The notes under the pieces: model-generated
Database searches by the model: none
Told to the model about the DNA's origin: nothing
Seen by the model: the letters and a program-made list of their open reading frames with translations, nothing else
Assembly (NCBI GenBank): GCA_016297945.1
Contig: JAEDFR010000033.1
Coordinates: forward strand, 1 to 20,382
Length of the DNA stretch: 20,382 nucleotides
Reading direction: 5' to 3'
DNA from: Lachnospiraceae bacterium
GTDB lineage: Bacteria > Bacillota > Clostridia > Lachnospirales > Lachnospiraceae
Position numbers and translations under genes: made by a program
Shown here: positions 1 to 7,400 of the stretch, piece by piece
Layout: every line of letters starts with the position of its first letter
Position numbering within the stretch: position 1 is the first letter of the stretch

Positions 1-44
1 CCATGTGTTCAGCCTAGTTCATAAATATGTGTCCAGGATTTTGG

Positions 45-75
45 GTACATATCATATGCATGTACGGCCTTTTTT
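45..75 (+). terminator. Probable terminator of a gene left of the window
   Basis: A hairpin with arms GTACAT (45-50) and ATGTAC (60-65) is followed after GGCC by six T residues (70-75). No gene precedes it inside the window, so it probably ends a + strand transcript entering from the left. The arms are short and four bases separate the stem from the T run, so the call is moderate. The stretch from 76 to 127 is AT-rich and holds nothing else I can support. Confidence 0.4.
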
Positions 76-127
76 GTTATACTTTTTTTAAAAAATTATG
101 AATTAGTGATTTCATATTTATGATGTT

Positions 128-306
128 GGGGTCAAAAGGTATTTTGCCCCCATGATACCAACGGATTGCTACGCACTTTGTGCTCTCGCAATCCTAAAAC
201 ATTCGAAATCCGCCCTAATCGGGCTACTTTCTCATGTTTTGCGGGTCTCAAAGTCATACTTTTTCATGCGAGCATGAAAAGTATGACCTTTTGCCCCTGG
301 TATCAT
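128..306 (-). repeat. Structured intergenic repeat element, long copy
   Basis: On the minus strand a block of about 155 bases runs from ATGATACCA (306-298) to TGGTATCAT (160-152), so its ends are perfect 9-base inverted arms. Inside, 253-269 pairs with 272-287 (16 bp, one bulged T), GCCC 212-215 pairs with GGGC 221-224, and GGATTGC 163-169 pairs with GCAATCC 188-194 around an inner GCAC/GTGC hairpin. Just outside one end, 128-151 forms another hairpin (GGGG and CAAAA against TTTTG and CCCC, loop GGTA). The segment 151-185 is an inverted match, 34 of 35 bases, to 4315-4349. The HD-GYP stop codon (303-305) lies inside one terminal arm, so the element is in that gene's 3' untranslated region. 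No transposase or clear target duplication is visible. I do not recognise it as a named family. Confidence 0.75.
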
Positions 307-1433
307 ATTATTTTTTCAATAGATAAATCCGGATGCTGTGATAAATCAACAAAACCGTCTTCTGTCTTAATCATGGGCTTAGACAAGGTTGCATGATTGA
401 TATATACGATATCACCCTCTGTTCCGTCAGAGAGTAAAACCCGGTTGTTTATATATGTATTTACTACATTTTCTAAAAATTTCAAAATAAAAGCAGCCTC
501 ATATTTTTGCAGACCCTCTTTTTCGAAAATCTCAATAACCTGAAAGGGACAGAGCGGACCGCGATAAACCCTTGCTGCGGTCATGGCATCGTAAACATCG
601 GCGATGGCTACAATTTTGGCAAAAGCATCGATTTTGTCTCCTTTTAATCCAAATGGATAGCCGGAACCGTCACATTTTTCATGATGCATCAAGGCTGCAT
701 TTTTGACATGATCACTGATGTTTTGGTTTTTAAGGATATTATAACCTTCAATCGTATGTGTTTTTACGGTTTTATATTCTTCATCGGTGAGTTTACCCGG
801 TTTTTTGATGATTTGATCAGGAATGGCCAGTTTTCCGATATCATGGAGAAGACCGCATAAAGTGGCAGTCTCAATCTCTTGCTGGGAAAGATTGAGCCAG
901 GTAGCTAAAATATTGCTAATCAAAGCAACATTCATACAATGTGCAAAAGTCAAATCATCATACTGACGCATATTATGTAACATATTAAAAAATGCGGATG
1001 TATTTGACGTGCCGTCAATGAGATGAGTTGCCTGATTTAATAAAACATCGGTATCGATTTTGGCACCTTTTTGAACGATGTCATTCATACTGTCTTTGAA
1101 TTCATTGACACTTTGATTAAAATCTGCTTTATATTGGATGAATTCCGGACTGGATTTAATAAGCTCCGAATAAGGAGATGTTTTTGATGGAATATCCAAA
1201 ATGGGAGCGGATTTTGAACCGTCCTCATTGTCACAATATGTAACAGGCGGATTGAAGGGTTCATCCGGATCGTCTTTTACCTTTACATATGGAATAGAAT
1301 AGAATTCCAGTCTTGTAATTATTTTGTCGGTTAGAACCATACCCTTGGGGACGATGAGCTGATTGGCATAGCTAAAAACGTCTTCTCCGACAATCATGCC
1401 GGGGGTAAGGTTTGATCTGAGCAGTCTTTTCAC
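303..1433 (-). CDS. HD-GYP domain protein, probable cyclic-di-GMP phosphodiesterase
   Basis: A 376-residue protein with no signal peptide or membrane segment. The first 55 residues (PGMIVGEDVF and onward) match a short N-terminal region often attached to clostridial HD-GYP proteins. Residues 60-150 look linker-like and partly helical. The HD-GYP core runs from about 150 to 330: H197-D198 (LLHDIGK), H226, H250-H251 and GYP 258-260 in HHEKCDGSGYP, then D279 in IADVYDAMTA. The metal ligands and the GYP signature are complete, so hydrolysis of cyclic-di-GMP to pGpG/GMP is expected from the family. There is no receiver or PAS domain, so the input signal is unknown. Translation starts at GTG (1433-1431), with AGAGGA upstream at suitable spacing. 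It is the only minus-strand gene and diverges from metK. No T-run terminator follows; the repeat element begins at its stop codon. Confidence 0.9.
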   Translation of the reverse strand: MKRLLRSNLTPGMIVGEDVFSYANQLIVPKGMVLTDKIITRLEFYSIPYVKVKDDPDEPFNPPVTYCDNEDGSKSAPILDIPSKTSPYSELIKSSPEFIQYKADFNQSVNEFKDSMNDIVQKGAKIDTDVLLNQATHLIDGTSNTSAFFNMLHNMRQYDDLTFAHCMNVALISNILATWLNLSQQEIETATLCGLLHDIGKLAIPDQIIKKPGKLTDEEYKTVKTHTIEGYNILKNQNISDHVKNAALMHHEKCDGSGYPFGLKGDKIDAFAKIVAIADVYDAMTAARVYRGPLCPFQVIEIFEKEGLQKYEAAFILKFLENVVNTYINNRVLLSDGTEGDIVYINHATLSKPMIKTEDGFVDLSQHPDLSIEKII

Positions 1434-1474
1434 GGTGTTCCTCTTTCAATCAAACGGTTAACTGATAATATAAT

Positions 1475-1504
1475 ATTATACCTTTTTATACTATAAAAAG
1501 TCAA
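1475..1504 (-). promoter_or_regulatory. Sigma-A type promoter of the HD-GYP gene
   Basis: Read on the minus strand, TTGACT (1504-1499) and TATAAT (1480-1475) are separated by 18 bases. Transcription should start near 1468, about 35 bases ahead of the GTG start. It is back to back with the metK promoter, and the bases between the two promoters (1505-1624) hold nothing else I can identify. Confidence 0.7.
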
Positions 1505-1624
1505 TGAGAGCAGGGGAATTGAAAGCACAATTGAAAACGCAAATAATTTTTAGGCAAATGGAAATGTGTATCATGGAAATGATTGGAAATTGTCAAAAAA
1601 TGAAATATTTGCGTAGGAATGGAC

Positions 1625-1653
1625 TTGACGGAAAGAGAGAAATTATATATAGT
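1625..1653 (+). promoter_or_regulatory. Promoter of the metK riboswitch transcript
   Basis: TTGACG (1625-1630) and TATAGT (1648-1653) are 17 bases apart, which places the start near 1660 and leaves about 28 bases before the SAM aptamer. The spacing is ideal and the position upstream of the riboswitch fits. Confidence 0.7.
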
Positions 1654-1687
1654 TTGTTTTAGATATGAAAATTCAATATTGGTAAGG

Positions 1688-1790
1688 CTCTTATTCAGAG
1701 TGGTGGAGATACAGAGGATCAGTGAAGCCACGGCAACCCCTTAAGACAAAGGAAGGTGCCAACCTGAGCGAGATATTCGAACAATAAGAG
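1688..1790 (+). ncRNA. SAM-I (S-box) riboswitch aptamer controlling metK
   Basis: The closing helix P1 is CTCTTATT (1688-1695) with AATAAGAG (1783-1790), eight perfect pairs. Between them are the conserved S-box blocks: CAGAGTGGTGGAG after P1, GTGAAGCC and CGGCAACCCC in the core, AAGGTGCCAACC, and GAGCGAGA ahead of the 3' P1 strand. S-box RNAs bind S-adenosylmethionine, and this one lies directly ahead of SAM synthetase, which gives product feedback. The 3' P1 strand can alternatively pair with the terminator's left arm: 1783-1792 against 1810-1819, eight of ten positions. Bound SAM would hold P1, free the terminator and stop transcription. This is the standard OFF-switch arrangement. Confidence 0.96.
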
Positions 1791-1810
1791 GATCTTTATG
1801 TCTAGTCAGT

Positions 1811-1836
1811 CCGCTTTTTGTTGAAAGCGGTTTTTT
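1811..1836 (+). terminator. SAM-dependent attenuator ahead of metK
   Basis: CCGCTTT (1811-1817) pairs with AAAGCGG (1824-1830) around a six-base loop, followed directly by six T residues (1831-1836). It sits between the SAM-I aptamer and the metK ribosome binding site. Its left arm is shared with the proposed antiterminator, which makes it the expression platform of the riboswitch. Confidence 0.9.
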
Positions 1837-1860
1837 ATTATTATTTAGGAGGAAAGAAAA

Positions 1861-3048
1861 ATGGATAAACGATTATTTACATCCGAATCAGTAACAGAAG
1901 GACATCCGGACAAAGTCTGCGATGCAATTTCAGATGCAATTTTAGATGCATGTATGGAACAGGATCCTATGAGCCGTGTTGCCTGTGAAACTGCATGCTG
2001 TACCGGTTTTGCATTGGTTACCGGTGAGATTACAACAAAAGCACAGCTTGATGTGCCTGCTATTGTCAGAAATACGGTTGAAGAGATTGGTTATACCGAT
2101 TCCGAGATGGGCTTTGATTATAAGAGCATGGCAGTCATGGTAGCTCTTGATAAACAGTCTGCCGATATTGCCATGGGTGTTGACAAAGCATTGGAAGCAA
2201 AAGAAAACAAAATGTCTGATGATGAAATTGAAGCAATCGGAGCCGGTGATCAGGGAATGATGTTTGGTTATGCATCCAATGAGACACCGGAACTTATGCC
2301 TTATCCTATCAGTCTTGCTCATAAGTTGGCTTTGCAGCTTACAAAGGTTCGTAAAGATGGAACGCTGACTTATTTAAGACCAGACGGAAAAACTCAGGTT
2401 TCTGTTGAATATGATGAAAGTGGAAAGCCATTCCGTTTAGAAGCGGTTGTTCTTTCTACCCAGCATGATGCAGATGTTTCTCAGGAACAGATTCATGAAG
2501 ATATCAAAAAATATGTTTTTGAGCCGGTTCTTCCCAAAGAATTACTGGATGAAAATACCAAATACTTTATCAATCCTACCGGACGTTTTGTTATCGGTGG
2601 ACCTCATGGAGATGCAGGTCTTACCGGACGCAAGATTATCGTGGATACCTATGGTGGATATGCGCGTCACGGCGGCGGTGCTTTTTCCGGAAAAGACTGT
2701 ACAAAAGTTGACCGTTCCGCTGCTTATGCAGCAAGGTATGTGGCAAAAAATATAGTGGCAGCAGGTCTTGCTGATAAATGTGAGATACAGTTATCTTATG
2801 CAATCGGTGTGGCAAGACCCACATCTATCATGGTAGATACATTTGGAACCGGAAAAGTTTCTGACGAAAAACTGGTTGAAATCATTCGTGACAATTTTGA
2901 TTTAAGACCCGCCGGAATTATTAAGATGCTGGATTTGCGTCGACCGATTTACAAGCAGACTGCCGCATATGGTCACTTTGGAAGAAATGATTTGGATTTA
3001 CCTTGGGAAAAAACGGATAAAGTTGATGTAATGAAAAAGTATTTATAG
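1861..3048 (+). CDS. metK: S-adenosylmethionine synthetase
   Basis: Makes S-adenosylmethionine from methionine and ATP, releasing phosphate and pyrophosphate; cytosolic and usually tetrameric. The 395 residues match the normal family length. Signature segments are present: GHPDKVCD (14-21) with the ATP-site histidine H15, GAGDQGMMFGYA (127-138), GGPHGDAGLTGRK (246-258) and the glycine-rich P-loop-like HGGGAFSGKD (270-279). The start ATG is preceded by AGGAGG (1847-1852) with eight bases of spacing. Expression is under the SAM-I riboswitch directly upstream, which independently supports the identity. No terminator is visible after the stop, and pilT follows 68 bases later, so read-through into pilT is plausible. 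Confidence 0.98.
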   Translation: MDKRLFTSESVTEGHPDKVCDAISDAILDACMEQDPMSRVACETACCTGFALVTGEITTKAQLDVPAIVRNTVEEIGYTDSEMGFDYKSMAVMVALDKQSADIAMGVDKALEAKENKMSDDEIEAIGAGDQGMMFGYASNETPELMPYPISLAHKLALQLTKVRKDGTLTYLRPDGKTQVSVEYDESGKPFRLEAVVLSTQHDADVSQEQIHEDIKKYVFEPVLPKELLDENTKYFINPTGRFVIGGPHGDAGLTGRKIIVDTYGGYARHGGGAFSGKDCTKVDRSAAYAARYVAKNIVAAGLADKCEIQLSYAIGVARPTSIMVDTFGTGKVSDEKLVEIIRDNFDLRPAGIIKMLDLRRPIYKQTAAYGHFGRNDLDLPWEKTDKVDVMKKYL

Positions 3049-3090
3049 TAAAATAGGGTTAGCAAAATAATTTAATGGTTTTAATTTAAA

Positions 3091-3114
3091 GGGAGTACTT
3101 AAGGGGGTACTTAA
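3091..3114 (+). repeat. Tandem 12-base repeat carrying the pilT ribosome binding site
   Basis: GGGAGTACTTAA (3091-3102) is followed directly by GGGGGTACTTAA (3103-3114), identical except for one base. The second unit sits at normal Shine-Dalgarno distance from the ATG at 3117 (nine bases after GGGGG), so the duplication gives pilT two adjacent G-rich ribosome binding motifs. Confidence 0.7.
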
Positions 3115-3116
3115 AA

Positions 3117-4169
3117 ATGACGTTTACTGAACTTATTGATTATGCGATTTCGCGTCAGGCATCTGATGTTCATATTACAGTTGGAACGGCTTGTGCGATA
3201 CGTCGATTTGGGGAATTAGAGATTTTATCGGATGTGCCGACAGCAGAGGAATCAAAACGTATGATTTTAGATTCGCTGACTGAAGAACAGACAGAGAAGG
3301 TACTAAACGGTCAGGATTTGGACTTTGCATTATTTGCAAGTAATGGTTTCCGTTTACGTGCAAATGTATATCATCAGCGAAATAATATTGCCGCATCATA
3401 TCGTATTTTAAACCAGACAATTCCTTCTTTTGAGGAATTGGAAATCCCGGTTGCGGTTCAGAAGTTGATTGATGAACCCAGAGGATTGGTTTTGATTACC
3501 GGCCCTACCGGTTCCGGTAAGACAACGACGATGGCTTCCATGATTGATTACATCAATCGTACCAAGAATATGCATGTTATGACAATCGAAGACCCGATTG
3601 AATACGTATACTATCACCAGAAATCCATGATTCATCAACGTGAAGTTGGAAAAGATGTTGATTCGTTTGCAAAGGCGGTTCGTTCTGCTCTTCGTGAAGA
3701 TCCGGATATCATCATGATCGGTGAAATGCGTGACTATGAGACGATTAGTGCTGCTATTTCTGCAGCAGAGACAGGACATTTGGTTATTTCGACACTACAT
3801 ACAACGAGTGCGGCTCAGACAATTGAACGTATTTTGGATGCATATCCGCCCCACGCACAGGGACAGGCAAGAACGCAGCTGGCAAATGTGCTCAGGGGTG
3901 TTGCTACCCAGCTTTTAGTGCCGCAGATGAATGGTGAAGGTATGGTGCTTGCAACGGAAGTATTGTTAAATAATGATGCTATTGCTGCGCAGATTCGAGA
4001 TAATAAGGCGCATCAGATTCAGAGTACAATTCAAAGTAACATGTCTTCCGGTATGCATACGTTGGAGACAGACTTAAAGAGGCTGATGGCTGCTTTCCGT
4101 ATTTCCCGGGAGGATGCACTGGCCGTTGCTAACAGTCCGAAAGAATTGATGATGCAAAATAGTTTCTAA
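3117..4169 (+). CDS. pilT: PilT-type twitching motility / pilus retraction ATPase
   Basis: A 350-residue secretion-type ATPase of the PilT family, which powers type IV pilus retraction from the cytoplasmic face of the membrane. The N-terminal domain (1-100) has the family opening, DYAISRQASDVHITVG. The ATPase domain shows Walker A GPTGSGKTTT (129-138), the Asp box TIEDPIEY (156-163), the degenerate Walker B PDIIMIGEMRD (196-206) and the His box TGHLVISTLHT (219-229). A C-terminal helix, AIAAQIRDNKAHQI, corresponds to the retraction-linked AIRNLIRE motif of PilT. It lacks the tetracysteine zinc motif of PilB/GspE, which favours PilT. No other pilus gene is nearby. It probably shares the metK transcript and ends at a strong terminator. 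Confidence 0.93.
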   Translation: MTFTELIDYAISRQASDVHITVGTACAIRRFGELEILSDVPTAEESKRMILDSLTEEQTEKVLNGQDLDFALFASNGFRLRANVYHQRNNIAASYRILNQTIPSFEELEIPVAVQKLIDEPRGLVLITGPTGSGKTTTMASMIDYINRTKNMHVMTIEDPIEYVYYHQKSMIHQREVGKDVDSFAKAVRSALREDPDIIMIGEMRDYETISAAISAAETGHLVISTLHTTSAAQTIERILDAYPPHAQGQARTQLANVLRGVATQLLVPQMNGEGMVLATEVLLNNDAIAAQIRDNKAHQIQSTIQSNMSSGMHTLETDLKRLMAAFRISREDALAVANSPKELMMQNSF

Positions 4170-4234
4170 TTATTTGAGATAAAAAACATTTTGAGGATAT
4201 ATTTCAAAGATAGGAAGCAAGAAAAACCAAATGT

Positions 4235-4288
4235 AAAAAGAATGTCAGATTTGTAAAATTTCATTTCCTAACTGACATTCTTTTTTTT
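4235..4288 (+). terminator. Strong terminator after pilT
   Basis: A perfect 14-base inverted pair, 4235-4248 (AAAAAGAATGTCAG) and 4272-4285 (CTGACATTCTTTTT), surrounds a 23-base loop, and the T run continues to 4288. It closes the metK-pilT unit. Its right arm also contains the -35 element of the proposed dnaE promoter. Confidence 0.85.
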
Positions 4289-4300
4289 ATGTTTTATAAT
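4272..4300 (+). promoter_or_regulatory. Probable dnaE promoter embedded in the terminator arm
   Basis: CTGACA (4272-4277, one mismatch to TTGACA) and TATAAT (4295-4300) are 17 bases apart. The predicted start is near 4307, inside the compact repeat copy, giving a leader of roughly 108 bases. The -35 box lies in the descending arm of the upstream terminator. Confidence 0.6.
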
Positions 4301-4301
4301 A

Positions 4302-4349
4302 ATGATACTGGGGTGAGCACAAAGTGCGTAGCAATCCGTAGGTATCATG
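4302..4349 (+). repeat. Compact copy of the structured repeat, in the dnaE leader
   Basis: Runs from ATGATACT (4302-4309) to GGTATCAT (4341-4348). These ends can pair over eight positions, counting one G-U. Positions 4315-4349 match the reverse complement of 151-185 at 34 of 35 bases. The opening ATGATACTGGGG also parallels the long copy's ATGATACCAGGGG, so this looks like the same element without its central 110 or so bases. Inside, GCAC (4317-4320) and GTGC (4324-4327) close an AAA loop. It lies between the terminator/promoter and the dnaE start codon. Confidence 0.75.
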
Positions 4350-4414
4350 TGCACAATACAACAACTGCAAACCAACGAAGCAATATCGTGTTACAAAAAA
4401 GGAGGAAATCCGGT

Positions 4415-7400
4415 ATGGCATTTACACATCTGCATGTACATACAGAGTATTCTTTGTTAGATGGTTCCAACAAAGTCAAAGAATGCGTCAAACGGATCAA
4501 AGAACTTGGGATGGATAGCTGTGCGATTACGGATCATGGTGTCATGTATGGTGTAATCAATTTTTATCGTGCAGCAAAAGAAGCCGGAATAAATCCAATC
4601 CTTGGCTGTGAGGTCTATGTTGCACCGGGTTCGCGCTTTGATAAAGAAGCCGGAGTGAGTGATGACCGTTATTTTCATCTGGTTTTATTGGCTGAAAACA
4701 ATACCGGATATGCCAATCTGGTTAAGATAGTCAGCAAGGGACATACGGAAGGTTTTTATTATAAACCGCGTGTGGATTTAGAAGTATTAAGAGAGTACCA
4801 TGAGGGAATTATTGCACTGTCCGCATGCCTTGCTGGAGAAGTACAGAGAAATATCATGAAAGGTCTTTTGGATGAGGCGGAAAAATCAGCCCTTCGTTAT
4901 GAAGAAATATTTGGAAAAGGCAATTTCTTTTTAGAATTGCAGGATCATGGCCTTGCAGAACAGCAAAGGGTCAACGCGGCTCTGTTGTCCATGAGTAAAA
5001 AGCTGGATATACCTTTGGTTGCTACTAATGATGTTCACTATACTTATGCAGAAGATGTAAAGCCACACGATATTCTTTTGTGCCTGCAAACCGGCAAAAA
5101 GCTTGCAGATGAAGACCGCATGCGTTATGAAGGTGGTCAGTACTATATCAAAAGTGAAGAGGAAATGAGGGCACTTTTCCCCTATGCGCTCGAAGCGGTT
5201 GAAAATACACATAAGATTGCAGAAAGGTGCCATGTTGAAATTGAGTTTGGTGTAACTAAGCTGCCAAAGTTTGATGTACCAAAAGGATACGATTCCTGGA
5301 CATACCTCAATAAGCTGTGTTATGACGGACTGAAGGAAAGGTACGAATCGGATGAAGACGGTTCTTTGGCAAAACGTCTGCAATTTGAGTTAGATACCAT
5401 TAAGACGATGGGTTATGTGGATTATTTTTTGATTGTCTGGGATTTTATCAACTATGCAAGAAGCCATGGAATTATGGTTGGACCCGGACGTGGTTCGGCA
5501 GCCGGAAGCATGGTTGCCTATTGCTTAAAGATTTCACAGGTAGATCCTATTCGATATAATCTGATTTTTGAACGTTTCCTAAATCCGGAACGTGTAACCA
5601 TGCCCGATATTGATGTGGATTTCTGCCCGGATGGTCGTCAGAAGGTCATAGATTATGTCAGTGATAAATACGGGGCGGATAAAGTGGTGCAGATCATTAC
5701 TTTTGGTACGATGGCAGCTAAAGGTGTGATCCGTGATGTGGCACGCGTGATGGATCTTCCATATTCATATGCGGATTCCATTGCTAAAATGATTCCCAAG
5801 GAATTAAATATCACGTTGGAAAAGTCTTTGGAAATGAATCCGGAATTAAAAGCCTTATATGATACAGATGATCAGGTGCATGAGTTGATTGATATGTGTA
5901 AGCGCTTAGAGGGATTGCCCAGAAATGCATCGACCCATGCTTCCGGTGTGGTAATCTGCCAAAGACCGGCAGATGATTTTGTGCCGTTATCAAGAGGAAC
6001 AGAAGGTGCCATCGTGACACAATTTGAAAAAGATACGGTGGAACAGCTTGGCCTCTTAAAAATGGACTTTTTGGGTCTTCGTAATCTGACTATAATCGAG
6101 GATGCCTGTGCTCTGATTGAAATGAGTACCGGAGAAAAGATTGATATTGACAATATTGATTATAATGAGAAAGAAGTGTACGAATCACTTTGGACCGGAA
6201 AAACAGATGGTGTATTCCAGCTTGAAAGCAATGGGATGAAGAACTTTATGAAGGAATTAAAGCCCCAGAGCATGGAGGATGTAATTGCCGGAATATCATT
6301 GTATCGTCCGGGACCGATGGATTTTATTCCGAAATACATTGAAGGTAAAAATAACAGGAATACAGTTACGTATTCCTGTCCGGAGCTACAGCCTATCCTT
6401 GAGCCGACATATGGCTGTATCGTCTATCAGGAACAGGTTATGCAGATTGTAAGGGATTTGGGAGGCTATACCCTTGGTCGAAGTGATCTGGTTCGACGTG
6501 CCATGAGTAAGAAAAAATCTTCTGTTATGGTGGAAGAACGTAAAAATTTTGTATATGGAAATGAAGAAGAGGGTGTTCCGGGCTGTGTGGCAAAAGGAAT
6601 TTCTGCTGAAGTAGCGGATCATATTTTCGGTGAAATGATGGATTTTGCCAAATACGCTTTTAACAAATCACACGCTGCCTGTTATGCGGTTGTTGCCTAT
6701 CAGACAGCATGGTTAAAATATCATTATCCGGTAGAATATATGGCTGCATTGTTGACTTCTGTCATTGATGAATCCAAAAAAATATCTGCCTATATTATGA
6801 CCTGTAAAAATATGGGAATACCGATTTTGCCGCCGGATGTCAATGAAGGACTTGTTGGTTTTTCTGTAAAAGACGGCTCCATTATCTATGCTTTGACTGC
6901 GATTAAAGGCGTCGGCAACAATGTGGTCAACACGATTGTAAGCGAGAGAGAGGCAAGAGGTCCTTATACAACCATCAACGATTTTATTACAAGGCTCGCA
7001 GATAAGGACATCAATAAACGACTGGTAGAAAACTTTATCAAAGCCGGTGCCTTTGACAGTCTTCCCGGCAACAGGGCACAGAAGATGAGTATATTCGGCT
7101 CGATTATGGACAGCATTCAAAAGGATCAGAAGAACAATCTGGCCGGTCAGCTTTCCCTGTTTGATCTTGCAGATGAGGAGCAAAAACAGGAATTTGATAT
7201 CCGTATGCCGGATATTGCGGAATACAAAAAAGAAGTATTGCTCAATTTTGAAAAAGAAGTCACCGGTTTTTATGTCAGTGGGCACCCGTTGGATGAATAT
7301 GAAGATTTCTGGAAAAAGCGAATCTCTGCCACGACGGCAGAGTTTATGTATAATGATGAGCTGGAAGAAGGACAGGAACAAAACCAGATTGAAGACGGAA

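Noticed and set aside
166..396. A 76-codon + strand frame near the left end
   Set aside because: It runs through the structured repeat and into the 3' end of the HD-GYP gene on the other strand, with no ribosome binding site and no protein-like pattern.
6713..7381. A 222-codon open frame on the minus strand inside dnaE
   Set aside because: It is fully antisense to a highly conserved part of DnaE and shows no domain or start signal.
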